A stretch of 64,000 nt of DNA from an uncultured Muribaculaceae bacterium. GTDB taxonomy: Bacteria > Bacteroidota > Bacteroidia > Bacteroidales > Muribaculaceae. Below, one piece after another: positions 7,720 through 15,708 of the stretch. Positions within the stretch are counted from its first letter, which is position 1, and the number at the start of each line of letters is the position of its first letter. The translations under genes and the position numbers were made by a program. The stretch is taken from the NCBI GenBank assembly GCA_910587235.1, contig CAJUKD010000006.1, positions 39,286-103,285 of the forward strand. Direction: 5' to 3'. The notes beneath the pieces were generated by a model. It made no database searches. It was not told the DNA's origin and saw only the letters and a program-made list of their open reading frames with translations.

Positions 7720-8271
7720 GTGCGACCTTGTTTTCTTATAGGCTTCATGGCCTCGGGCAAGACTACGCTCGGGCGTGCGCTTGGCGCACGTCCGGGTTAT
7801 CGTTTTATAGATCTCGATGAAGAAGTTGAAAACGAGGTCGGGATGAAAGTGGCGGATATATTCGCTATGCGCGGCGAAAAATACTTCCGCAGCATCGAGA
7901 GCCGTGTATTGCGGCGTGTGGCCGGTGAAGCGGAAAAAGAGATGGATTCCACTTTTGTGATAGCATGCGGCGGTGGAACACCTTGCCACGACGGAAATAT
8001 GGAGTTTATGAACAGTAAAGGAACATGTGTGCTTCTACAGGCAAGCGACGATGTCATATTGCGTAGGCTGCGTGAGGCGCCGGCCGGACAACGCCCTCTT
8101 GTCGACAATTCATGTAGCGATGATGAATTGCTTGCTTTCATCGCGGAGCGCCGGCAAAGCCGCCGATATTATTATGAAAAGGCTTCATGTCGATTCGATT
8201 CAAGCCGGCTTGAATCGGAATCGGAAATAAACTGCTCTGTAGAAAGGTTTATTAAAGAATTAAATATCTGA
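7720..8271 (+). CDS. aroK: Shikimate kinase
   Basis: 183 residues from a GTG start at 7720 (MRPCFLIGFMASGKTTLG); no ATG fits before the P-loop. Walker A is GFMASGKTT. The shikimate-binding Asp is in FIDLDEEVE, and Arg residues in GEKYFRSIES and the GGG of ACGGGTPC are conserved. The LID contains PAGQRPL. It phosphorylates the 3-OH of shikimate in aromatic amino-acid synthesis. It ends 7 nt before the alanine-dehydrogenase-like gene. A short insert near residues 130-150 is unremarkable. Confidence 0.94.
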   Translation: MRPCFLIGFMASGKTTLGRALGARPGYRFIDLDEEVENEVGMKVADIFAMRGEKYFRSIESRVLRRVAGEAEKEMDSTFVIACGGGTPCHDGNMEFMNSKGTCVLLQASDDVILRRLREAPAGQRPLVDNSCSDDELLAFIAERRQSRRYYYEKASCRFDSSRLESESEINCSVERFIKELNI

Positions 8272-8278
8272 CAAAATA

Positions 8279-9460
8279 ATGAACGGTCCAGCACCACTTG
8301 AAGAACTTCTGAGCGCTACAGTTTTGAATCGTACCATAAGCATCGGTTTGCCTGCGGCTGCCGGAGTCATGGAACATCGCTTTCCGCTTACGCCGGAGGC
8401 TGCAGCCATGCTTGTAAACCGTGGTTTCACCGTCAGGATGGAACGTGATGCCGCACGACATATACATTACAGCGACGAGAAATATCTTCGTGCAGGCGTG
8501 GAAATAACGGACCGTGCGGCGGCATTCGGCTGTGATATAGTGGTATATCTTCCTGTATTGTCGGCTTCCGATGCGCGTAAGATGCGTCGTGGCTCGCTTT
8601 TGCTCAGTTTCCTGCATTATGGCGAGAATGCCGTTGACGGAATGAAAGTTCTTTTGGAAAGAAATATAATAGCGCTTGCACTTGATCTTATAGGAGATGA
8701 TGGAGGCAATTTGCCTTTCGCCGACATACTGCACGAAATCGACGGTCGTGCGGCTATAGCCATTGCTTCCTCGCTGCTTGCCGACGCTATACATGGCAAA
8801 GGCATACTGTTAGGAGGTGTGGCAGGAGTAGTGCCGTGCGAGGTCATGATAATAGGTTCCGACATAGCTGCTTGTGCAGCTGCCGAAACAGCATGCGGGC
8901 TGGGTGCGACTGTACGCATGTTCGATGATAATATATATCGGCTGCGTGAAGCCATCCGCCTTCTCGGATCCGGTGTGATAACATCGGCAGTTCATCCTCG
9001 GGTGTTTGAAAATGCCTTACGCTCGGCCGATATTGTTGTAGCCACCGATACATCCGATCCGCGGCGCACACGTGTCGATTCCGATATGGCGGCTGTGATG
9101 AAACGCGGAGTGATAAGTTTCGACCTTACATCCGACCCTGGGTCGGCATTTCCGTCGATGACACTTGTGGATCTCGACATGGCTTCTCCTTCCGATAATT
9201 CCATGAATGCTCCCGGACGTGTATGCTATATAAACGCCGGCAATGCAGTGCCCCGGACGGTGGCAATGGCGATGAGCAATACTTTCGTAACCATGCTCGA
9301 CGATATACTCGTCTGTGACGGAGTCAGTAACGCACTTAAACTGAAGTCAGGTCTGCGGAACGCCGCATACACTTTCCTGGGCAAGTGTGTCAACCCATCC
9401 GTAGCCCGAAGCCTTGGCGTGCGGCATGTCGACATAAATCTCTTTCTTCAGTTTTCATAA
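8279..9460 (+). CDS. Alanine dehydrogenase / transhydrogenase-alpha-like protein with altered active site
   Basis: 393 residues with the two-domain AlaDH/PNT fold. The N-terminal domain keeps the Arg of the family's ExRxxLTP motif (EHRFPLTPE, Arg34) and His113 (SFLHYGEN). The Rossmann domain follows (GVVPCEVMIIGSDIAACAAA, then an acidic end of beta-2, VRMFDDN). The N-terminal PKE segment is replaced by PAA (GLPAAAGVMEHR), and the Lys expected in the VKVKEP-like segment is missing (DIVVYLPVL). A true L-alanine dehydrogenase activity is therefore doubtful. A diverged dehydrogenase or an NAD-binding regulatory protein is possible. It sits 7 nt behind aroK in the same operon. Confidence 0.75.
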   Translation: MNGPAPLEELLSATVLNRTISIGLPAAAGVMEHRFPLTPEAAAMLVNRGFTVRMERDAARHIHYSDEKYLRAGVEITDRAAAFGCDIVVYLPVLSASDARKMRRGSLLLSFLHYGENAVDGMKVLLERNIIALALDLIGDDGGNLPFADILHEIDGRAAIAIASSLLADAIHGKGILLGGVAGVVPCEVMIIGSDIAACAAAETACGLGATVRMFDDNIYRLREAIRLLGSGVITSAVHPRVFENALRSADIVVATDTSDPRRTRVDSDMAAVMKRGVISFDLTSDPGSAFPSMTLVDLDMASPSDNSMNAPGRVCYINAGNAVPRTVAMAMSNTFVTMLDDILVCDGVSNALKLKSGLRNAAYTFLGKCVNPSVARSLGVRHVDINLFLQFS

Positions 9461-9523
9461 CACATTCAATGAATAAAAGAGCAGCGTCACCTTATTTTCT
9501 AAGGTATAAAATATAAGTGCATC

Positions 9524-10177
9524 ATGTCTTATCAGAAGAGAAAATTTTATGTTGTTTGGGAAGGCCGGGCGCCCGGAATTTATGATTCATGGGAAGAGTG
9601 TAAAATACAGGTAGAAAACTTTCCCGGCGCGAAGTATCGTTCATATCCCACACAGAATGAAGCTACGGAAGCTTTCAGAGGAGATGCCTTCGAACAGCTC
9701 GCACTGATGCGCAAGCTGGCTGTACGTATTGTACCGGCTACTCCTGCTGATTACACTTCCAATCCCGAGATACGGACAGATGCAATAGCCGTCGATGGCG
9801 CCTGTGCAAAAAATCCGGGACCTATGGAATATAGGGCCGTGCATGTCGGAAGCGGCAAGGAAATTTTTAGAATAGGTCCTATAGAGGGCGGTACGAACAA
9901 TATAGCAGAATATCTGGCTATCATACATTGTGCAGCTCTTCTCCATAAAAACGGTGATTATACGACTCCCATATATAGTGATTCGCTTACGGCTCGTTCG
10001 TGGATTCGTCGCCGTCATTCAAAGACTACCATTACACCATCGGCTGCCAATTCCCGCACATGTGAGCTTCTTGCCCGTGCCGACGCATGGATTGCTGTAA
10101 ACGACATAGTCAATCCCTTGCTGAAATGGGAAACGGAAAAATGGGGCGAAATCCCGGCTGATTTCGGTCGAAAATAG
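9524..10177 (+). CDS. Viroplasmin-domain ribonuclease HI
   Basis: 217 residues. The N-terminal viroplasmin/Cauli_VI module (KFYVVWEGRAPGIYDSWEEC, KYRSYPTQNEATEAF) binds RNA/DNA hybrids. An RNase H domain follows, with the acidic catalytic residues recognisable as the Asp of AVDGACAKNPG, the Glu of NNIAEYLAI, the Asp of PIYSDSLTARSW and a C-terminal Asp in PADFGRK. It degrades RNA in RNA-DNA hybrids in the cytoplasm. This architecture is common as the RNase HI of Bacteroidetes. A short inverted repeat (ACCTTA/TAAGGT, about 9491-9507) lies before the start. Confidence 0.92.
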   Translation: MSYQKRKFYVVWEGRAPGIYDSWEECKIQVENFPGAKYRSYPTQNEATEAFRGDAFEQLALMRKLAVRIVPATPADYTSNPEIRTDAIAVDGACAKNPGPMEYRAVHVGSGKEIFRIGPIEGGTNNIAEYLAIIHCAALLHKNGDYTTPIYSDSLTARSWIRRRHSKTTITPSAANSRTCELLARADAWIAVNDIVNPLLKWETEKWGEIPADFGRK

Positions 10178-10247
10178 TGAAAAATATTAAATTTAATTAT
10201 CTGAAAGTTAATTTTAATATAAACGCAATTGTTTTGTGATTTTTTTG

Positions 10248-10255
10248 TAACTTTG
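10248..10255 (+). promoter_or_regulatory. -7 promoter box of the M28 lipoprotein gene
   Basis: TAACTTTG, a perfect TAnnTTTG, 22 nt before the ATG at 10278. Confidence 0.65.
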
Positions 10256-10277
10256 CACCAATCAAATACTATCCGTC

Positions 10278-11300
10278 ATGCACAGGCAAATTGCAACAAT
10301 CACAGGAGTAATATTATTGTCGGGTGCAATTCTTTCTTGTAATTCGAGCCATAGAAAATCGAGTGATGTACCGGCTGAGAATGCAGTTGCGCTACGCGAA
10401 TTCAATTTTTTCAATGCCGACTCCGCCTACAATAATGTAAGCCGGCAGGTGGCTTTCGGTCCGCGTGTGCCCGGCACAGCAGCCCATGATGCCTGCCGTG
10501 ACTGGTTAGTAGAAGAACTGCGACGTTTCGATGCCGATACCGTCATTGTCCAGAACGGAAGTGTAGTTGCCTATAACGGTGATGTACTTCCCATCTCTAA
10601 TATAATTGCATCATACGCCGGCGAGGAAAATGACCGTATTCTGCTTGTCGCACACTACGATACCCGTCCTTGGGCCGACAATGAAACCGATTCTGAACTT
10701 CGCGCCAAGCCGATTCCCGGTGCAAATGATGGAGGAAGCGGCGTAGGAGTCCTGCTTGAGATAGCACGTAACCTGAATCTGCGCAAACCGCCGGTTGGGG
10801 TCGACATACTCCTTGTCGATGCCGAAGATTATGGCTCGAATTCGGGTTTTACCAACAGTCCTGAAACTTGGTGTCTGGGTACACAGTACTGGCTTAAAAA
10901 CATGGTGCCATACAATCTCGGCAATCTGCCGCGTTTCGGAATACTTCTTGATATGGTAGGCGGACGCGATGCGCGCTTCCACATAGAAGCGTTTGCGAAC
11001 CGTTATGCTTCAGTGCCGACTGCGAAAGTATGGAACGAGGCTAAGGCTCTTGGGCTTAACGGCATATTCATCAATCAGGTAGGCGGTGCGGTGACCGACG
11101 ACCATGTATTTCTGACAGAGGCCGGAATACCTACCACAAATATAATCGAATGTCTTAATCCTGTCACTTCCGGTTTTCCTCCAAGTTGGCATACACATGC
11201 CGATAATATGGATCAGATCGACCGGGCTTCGCTTGAAGCGGTAGGACGCACTGTAATGAGTGTGTTATATCGCGAAAAGCCGTCAGTACACAATCTTTAA
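10278..11300 (+). CDS. Glutaminyl-peptide cyclotransferase-like M28 family lipoprotein
   Basis: 340 residues with a lipoprotein signal (VILLSGAILSC, Cys21). The M28 metallopeptidase/glutaminyl cyclase fold has conserved metal-site segments LLVAHYDTRPW, PGANDGGSGVGVLLE, LLVDAEDYG and THADNMDQID, matching the single-zinc Asp/Glu/His set of glutaminyl cyclases. Bacteroidetes members form N-terminal pyroglutamate on exported proteins after signal-peptide cleavage before Gln. Expected location is the periplasmic face of a membrane. An aminopeptidase activity cannot be excluded without experiment. It has its own promoter and is followed by sufE on a separate promoter. Confidence 0.86.
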   Translation: MHRQIATITGVILLSGAILSCNSSHRKSSDVPAENAVALREFNFFNADSAYNNVSRQVAFGPRVPGTAAHDACRDWLVEELRRFDADTVIVQNGSVVAYNGDVLPISNIIASYAGEENDRILLVAHYDTRPWADNETDSELRAKPIPGANDGGSGVGVLLEIARNLNLRKPPVGVDILLVDAEDYGSNSGFTNSPETWCLGTQYWLKNMVPYNLGNLPRFGILLDMVGGRDARFHIEAFANRYASVPTAKVWNEAKALGLNGIFINQVGGAVTDDHVFLTEAGIPTTNIIECLNPVTSGFPPSWHTHADNMDQIDRASLEAVGRTVMSVLYREKPSVHNL

Positions 11301-11337
11301 TCTGAACGCAACTTTCTGCTGTCTGAAATAAATGTCG

Positions 11338-11345
11338 TATATTTG
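11338..11345 (+). promoter_or_regulatory. -7 promoter box of sufE
   Basis: TATATTTG lies 22 nt before the ATG at 11368. It falls inside a longer in-frame reading frame starting at 11332, which argues for the ATG at 11368 as the true start. Confidence 0.6.
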
Positions 11346-11367
11346 TCATTATAAAAAAACACTACAG

Positions 11368-11796
11368 ATGACAATAGAAGAACGACAACAGGAAATCATC
11401 GACGAATTCAGCGAAATCGATGACTGGATGGACCGTTATGGTTATATAATAGACCTTGGCGGAGCGCTACCTCCTATATCTGAATCACTTAAGACTCCTG
11501 ACAGGCTTATCGAAGGCTGCCAGAGCCGTGTGTGGCTTGATGCCGAAATGGCATCAGACGGAACGGTACACTATACGGCCGACTCCGATGCCATAATAGT
11601 AAAAGGTATAATATCATTGCTTCTTACAGTACTCAACGACCACACCCCGGACGAGATTCTCAATGCAGATCTCCGATTTATCGACGGGATAGGACTTAGT
11701 GAGCATCTTTCTCCTACCCGGAGCAACGGACTGCTGGCTATGCTGAAGCAGATACGGGCTTACGCCGCTGCATTCAAAGCAAAAGCACAGGCATAA
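11368..11796 (+). CDS. sufE: SufE-family cysteine desulfuration protein
   Basis: 142 residues starting MTIEERQQEI at 11368, downstream of the -7 box. The active-site Cys is Cys51 in EGCQSRVWL, with the upstream ...LPPISESLKTPDRLIEG typical of SufE. SufE accepts the persulfide from SufS and passes it to the SufBC2D scaffold for Fe-S assembly. Other suf genes are not in this window, so sufE is unlinked here. Its stop codon abuts the terminator run of a candidate small RNA on the opposite strand. Confidence 0.93.
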   Translation: MTIEERQQEIIDEFSEIDDWMDRYGYIIDLGGALPPISESLKTPDRLIEGCQSRVWLDAEMASDGTVHYTADSDAIIVKGIISLLLTVLNDHTPDEILNADLRFIDGIGLSEHLSPTRSNGLLAMLKQIRAYAAAFKAKAQA

Positions 11797-11906
11797 AAAA
11801 ATGTCACTACCCGTCCCGGGCAGTGACATACTTAACCTATGATTCACTTATTAATTTGCTTTAATTCTGACTCTGAGTGAAAAACACTATTCCAGTTGGA
11901 ATTTCA
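11797..11906 (-). ncRNA. Candidate small RNA opposite the 3' end of sufE
   Basis: On the minus strand a -7 box TAACTTTG (11912-11919) is followed by about 100 nt without an ORF. A 12-bp-class hairpin then occurs, ATGTCACTGCCCG around GGA/CGGGTAGTGACAT (about 11801-11829), directly followed by seven T (11797-11802 region), a textbook intrinsic terminator. No leftward gene lies near enough to own this promoter or terminator. The body has smaller hairpins (ATTCCA/TGGAAT, AGTG/CACT). I do not recognise an RNA family. 5' end estimated from the promoter. Confidence 0.5.
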
Positions 11907-12003
11907 CACGGCAAAGTTAATCACATATTTTGTAAAAAATCACTCCAAAATCGTAAATTAATAATTAATAACGATTATTTGATTTTGTAAGTATATATGT
12001 AAT

Positions 12004-13482
12004 GTGGATGTAAAGGAATTTGCAGGGCGGGTGCTGACGGCCTTGCCTTATCAGGCAAACGAGCAGCAAGTGGCGGTTGTGGCTGCTTTGGCGAGATTCT
12101 GTGCTCCGGCATCGCGCTCCGACGCCGTATTCATTCTTAATGGATATGCCGGCACAGGCAAGACGTCGCTCACAGGAGCATTGGTACGAACTTTGGCTTC
12201 TGTTGGAATCCGTTCGGTCCTGCTAGCCCCGACAGGACGGGCTGCTAAGGTTTTCTCGGCAAATTCATCAGGGCATCCAGCCTTTACAATACACCGCAAA
12301 ATATACCGTCACAGCTCGGTTATCGGCGAACAGACGGATTTCTCTTTGGCTCCTGTCCGCGAGAACAAACATAAAAACACTATTTTCATTGTCGACGAGG
12401 CATCGATGATAGCCTCCGGCACCCGGGAGGATTCTCCCGACATACTTGCCGATCTGGTGCAGTATGTATATACGGGTGAGAACTGCCGCCTTATTCTTCT
12501 TGGCGATACGGCGCAGCTTCCGCCGGTAGGAACAGACAGCTCTCCGGCGATGGAAGCTGATGTGTTAAGGCGTTTCGGCTTGAAAGTCACTCATGCCACA
12601 CTGACCGAAACGGCACGTCAGGCAGCCGGTTCGGGTATACTCTACAATGCCACACGACTGCGTCGTGCAATGCTGAGGCTTAAGGAACCGCAAAATGATA
12701 AAGATTCTGTTCCGGTGCCAAAGATTGTAACATCACCTTTTGCCGATGTCAGTATAGTCGACAGCGAAGAGCTTGCAGACCGTATAGAGCAGGCATACGC
12801 TGAAGATGGACCTGAAGAAACAATCATAATCTGCCGGAGTAACCGCCGTGCCGCCGACTACAACGCCGCCATACGTTCGCAAGTCCTTTACCGGGAGGAA
12901 ATACTCTCGGCAGGCGATATGCTTATAGTAGCGAAAAATCATTATTTCACGTCTGAAAAGGTAAAAGGTCTGGACTTTGTGGCAAACGGCGATATTCTTG
13001 CCGTAGAGCGCGTCTACGGAACGGAAACACGCTACGGACTGCGTTTCGCCGATGTGCGTCTTTCGACGGTGTTGCCCGGCAACGACACTGCCGGAGCTGC
13101 TGATGCTGTGGAATTCGATGCGAAAGTGATCCTTGACGCCCTTGGCGGGGAGAGCGCCGCCCTGTCGCGCGAACAACTTTCACAACTGTATTACGGCATA
13201 CTTTACGACCCAGATGCTTTTTCTTCCGACACTCCGGCCGACACGCGTCTGCGGGCATTGCGCACCGACCCATACTGGAATGCACTGCAAGTGAAATACG
13301 CATACGCCGTCACCTGCCACAAGGCGCAGGGCGGACAATGGCGTAATGTATTCGTCGATCTGAGCTATATTCCTCCGGAATCGCTCGGCATGGAACTGTA
13401 CCGCTGGATGTACACGGCCGTTACGCGTGCCCGTTCGCGGCTATTCCTTATCTCCCCGCCCGAAAAACTTGTCGGAAAATAA
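12004..13482 (+). CDS. RecD-like ATP-dependent DNA helicase
   Basis: 492 residues from a GTG at 12004; the nearby ATG at 12002 is out of frame. It is a superfamily 1B helicase, with Walker A GYAGTGKTS (motif I), motif Ia LLAPTGRAAKVF, Walker B FIVDEASM (II), motif III LILLGDTAQLPPVG, motif V-like TCHKAQGGQW and motif VI YTAVTRARSRL in a UvrD_C_2 domain. It is shorter than RecD2 and lacks its long N-terminal region, as usual for the AAA/RecD-like protein of Bacteroidales. A 5'-3' helicase role in repair or replication restart is expected. It precedes dnaX by 23 bp. Confidence 0.88.
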   Translation: MDVKEFAGRVLTALPYQANEQQVAVVAALARFCAPASRSDAVFILNGYAGTGKTSLTGALVRTLASVGIRSVLLAPTGRAAKVFSANSSGHPAFTIHRKIYRHSSVIGEQTDFSLAPVRENKHKNTIFIVDEASMIASGTREDSPDILADLVQYVYTGENCRLILLGDTAQLPPVGTDSSPAMEADVLRRFGLKVTHATLTETARQAAGSGILYNATRLRRAMLRLKEPQNDKDSVPVPKIVTSPFADVSIVDSEELADRIEQAYAEDGPEETIIICRSNRRAADYNAAIRSQVLYREEILSAGDMLIVAKNHYFTSEKVKGLDFVANGDILAVERVYGTETRYGLRFADVRLSTVLPGNDTAGAADAVEFDAKVILDALGGESAALSREQLSQLYYGILYDPDAFSSDTPADTRLRALRTDPYWNALQVKYAYAVTCHKAQGGQWRNVFVDLSYIPPESLGMELYRWMYTAVTRARSRLFLISPPEKLVGK

Positions 13483-13491
13483 AAGTTTTCG

Positions 13492-13499
13492 TAAGTTTG
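13492..13499 (+). promoter_or_regulatory. -7 promoter box of dnaX, 6 nt from the ATG
   Basis: TAAGTTTG ends only 6 nt before the dnaX ATG at 13506, so transcription would begin at or next to the start codon (leaderless or nearly so). Confidence 0.5.
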
Positions 13500-13505
13500 C
13501 ATATC

Positions 13506-15248
13506 ATGGAACAATACATCGTATCGGCCCGTAAATATCGGCCGTCGACTTTCAGCAGCGTCGTCGGGCAAGGTGCGCTTACACTCACTCTGAAGAACGC
13601 CATAGCCACTGACCGTCTGGCTCATGCCTATCTTTTTTGCGGATCAAGAGGCGTAGGCAAGACCTCGTGTGCGCGCATTTTCGCCAAGACCATCAACTGC
13701 TCGAACCGAAGCGCCGACGGGGAGGCTTGCAATGAATGCGACTCATGCCGCCAGTTCAACGAAAACCGTTCGCTCAATATCATAGAACTCGACGCCGCAT
13801 CCCACAACGGTATCGACGACATGAAAGCGCTTATAGAGCAGGTCATGGTGCCGCCGACAATAGGAAAATACCGAGTGTTCATCATCGACGAGGTGCACAT
13901 GCTGTCGGCTTCGGCATTCAATGCTTTCCTTAAAACGCTTGAGGAACCGCCGTCCTATGTGATATTCATTCTGGCCACGACAGAGAAGCACAAGATTATT
14001 CCCACAATTCTCTCCCGTTGCCAGATTTACGATTTCAACCGTATCACCGTAGCCGATATGGTGGCGCATCTGGCGCATGTGGCTTCATCAGAAGGGATAA
14101 AGGCCGAGCCGGAAGCGCTGACAGTGATAGCCCGCAAGGCCGACGGTGCCATGCGCGACGCTTTGTCTATTTTCGATCAGGTGGCGGCATCGTCGCGTGG
14201 CGACATTACATATTCCTCGACTATAGAGAACCTGAATATACTTGACAGCAGCTATTACGGGCGGCTTGTCGATGCTTTTGCCGCACACGACGTCCCGTCA
14301 GCATTGCTTATATACAAAGAAGTAAGGGAAAAAGGATTCGATTCGCAGTTCTTCATCAACGGACTTGCTCTATATCTGCGCGACCTGATGGTTGCCTGCG
14401 ACCCTTCCACTATAGTGCTGCTTGAAACCGATGATGCCGAACGTGCGCGTCTGGCTGAGAAATCCGCGAAATTCCACCCTACTTTCCTCTACAAGGCCAT
14501 GGATATCTGCAACGATGCGGACTTCAATTTCCGTATGGCCACAAACAAGCAATTCCTTATAGAGCTTACGCTCATTAAGCTGTGCCAAGCGTTTAGCCCC
14601 TCGTCCGATAAAAGCGGATGCGACGGGGGGCAACTAAAACCGCTGAAGGCAACGCATACCGGAACAGATACGCTTCAGCAGCAACCGGTTTCCGCAGAAG
14701 TGAAGCCGCAGCCGCAAATTCGGCGGACTGCTCCGACTCCGGTAAAATCGGTGCAGGCACCGCATCTTGCAGCGACCGCTGCTCCCAAGCTTTCTTTAAA
14801 AGCCGTAAGAAGTGGAACAGCGTCGTCGGGCATGGCGGCTGAGTCGGCGGCGGAATATACTGCCGCGGGAGATAACGTGCGTCGCAATCCATACGATGAT
14901 GCGGCAATCGCGGCTGCATGGACTGCATATATCAAATCGCACCCTACAGAGCATGTTATAATAAACATGATGCGTTCGAGCCGACCGCAGCCATCAGGTG
15001 TTGCCGACCGATATGTGCTGACTGTGGAGAACGGCATAATCCTTGATATGTTCAATCAGGCATCGCAGGCTATACATTCGTTCATGCGCGACGCTTTGGG
15101 TAACGACGCTTTCACGATAGAAGCTGTTGAATCGAATGCCGAACCTACACCTGACATGTGGACGGAATCCCAGGTTATGGCATATATAGCGGAATCGCAG
15201 CCAGGAGCCAGAACATTTTTTGAGAAACACAAATTACACCTTATATAA
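13506..15248 (+). CDS. dnaX: DNA polymerase III subunit gamma/tau
   Basis: 580 residues starting MEQYIVSARKYRPSTF at 13506; a TTG at 13497 lies inside the -7 box and is rejected. Clamp-loader AAA+ module: Walker A GSRGVGKTS, the four-Cys zinc module (NCSNRSADGEACNECDSC), Walker B FIIDEVHML, sensor 1 FILATTEKHKI and the SRC arginine-finger motif (LSRCQIYDF). After domain III come a Pro/Gln/Ala-rich linker (about 385-460) and a diverged tau-type C-terminus. It drives beta-clamp loading in the replisome. It ends 4 bp from a convergent lipoprotein gene, with no hairpin in between. Confidence 0.95.
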   Translation: MEQYIVSARKYRPSTFSSVVGQGALTLTLKNAIATDRLAHAYLFCGSRGVGKTSCARIFAKTINCSNRSADGEACNECDSCRQFNENRSLNIIELDAASHNGIDDMKALIEQVMVPPTIGKYRVFIIDEVHMLSASAFNAFLKTLEEPPSYVIFILATTEKHKIIPTILSRCQIYDFNRITVADMVAHLAHVASSEGIKAEPEALTVIARKADGAMRDALSIFDQVAASSRGDITYSSTIENLNILDSSYYGRLVDAFAAHDVPSALLIYKEVREKGFDSQFFINGLALYLRDLMVACDPSTIVLLETDDAERARLAEKSAKFHPTFLYKAMDICNDADFNFRMATNKQFLIELTLIKLCQAFSPSSDKSGCDGGQLKPLKATHTGTDTLQQQPVSAEVKPQPQIRRTAPTPVKSVQAPHLAATAAPKLSLKAVRSGTASSGMAAESAAEYTAAGDNVRRNPYDDAAIAAAWTAYIKSHPTEHVIINMMRSSRPQPSGVADRYVLTVENGIILDMFNQASQAIHSFMRDALGNDAFTIEAVESNAEPTPDMWTESQVMAYIAESQPGARTFFEKHKLHLI

Positions 15249-15252
15249 GAAT

Positions 15253-15651
15253 TTAGCGCCGTCCGCGAGGACTTTCTCCACGTGGTATGGATGGTGGATT
15301 CTGCGTGCCGTTTCCGTCGGGACGCGACCAGTTTCCCGGTCGTTCGCTGCCGTCGGGTGCTTGTGGACGTATAACCGGTCTGTTAAGTCCCGGATTGACA
15401 AATTCAGGACGTCCCGATGATGGCGGCGCCGGAGGTAAAGGTCTGTAAGAAGGCCACGGGGGATAAGGATACATTATGTCGGGGACGTATGCGGGCGGAT
15501 AGATGACGCCGTTATAGCCCGGCGACCAGTAGGGATAGTAGTAACCATCGTCATAATCAAGATCGACTCCGAGTCCGGCACACGAACTCGTCAGCCAGCT
15601 TAACAGTATGCCGCCACCGGCGACTTTCAGAAGTGTGCGTATATTTTTCAT
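15253..15651 (-). CDS. Small Pro/Tyr-rich lipoprotein of unknown function
   Basis: 132 residues: lipoprotein signal (LLKVAGGGILLSWLTSSC, Cys24), then low-complexity sequence, first Tyr/Asp-rich (DLDYDDGYYYPYW), then Pro/Arg-rich to the end (PPAPPSSGRPEF, RGESPRGRR). No family is recognised. Similar short Pro-rich lipoproteins occur in many Bacteroidales and are probably anchored in the outer membrane. It lies 57 bp after the DUF4369-like gene and may share its transcript. Confidence 0.65.
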   Translation of the reverse strand: MKNIRTLLKVAGGGILLSWLTSSCAGLGVDLDYDDGYYYPYWSPGYNGVIYPPAYVPDIMYPYPPWPSYRPLPPAPPSSGRPEFVNPGLNRPVIRPQAPDGSERPGNWSRPDGNGTQNPPSIPRGESPRGRR

Positions 15652-15708
15652 ATCGTGCGTCGTTTTATCTGATAAACAAGCGGCACGACAATTTTGATTA
15701 TGCGTCGC

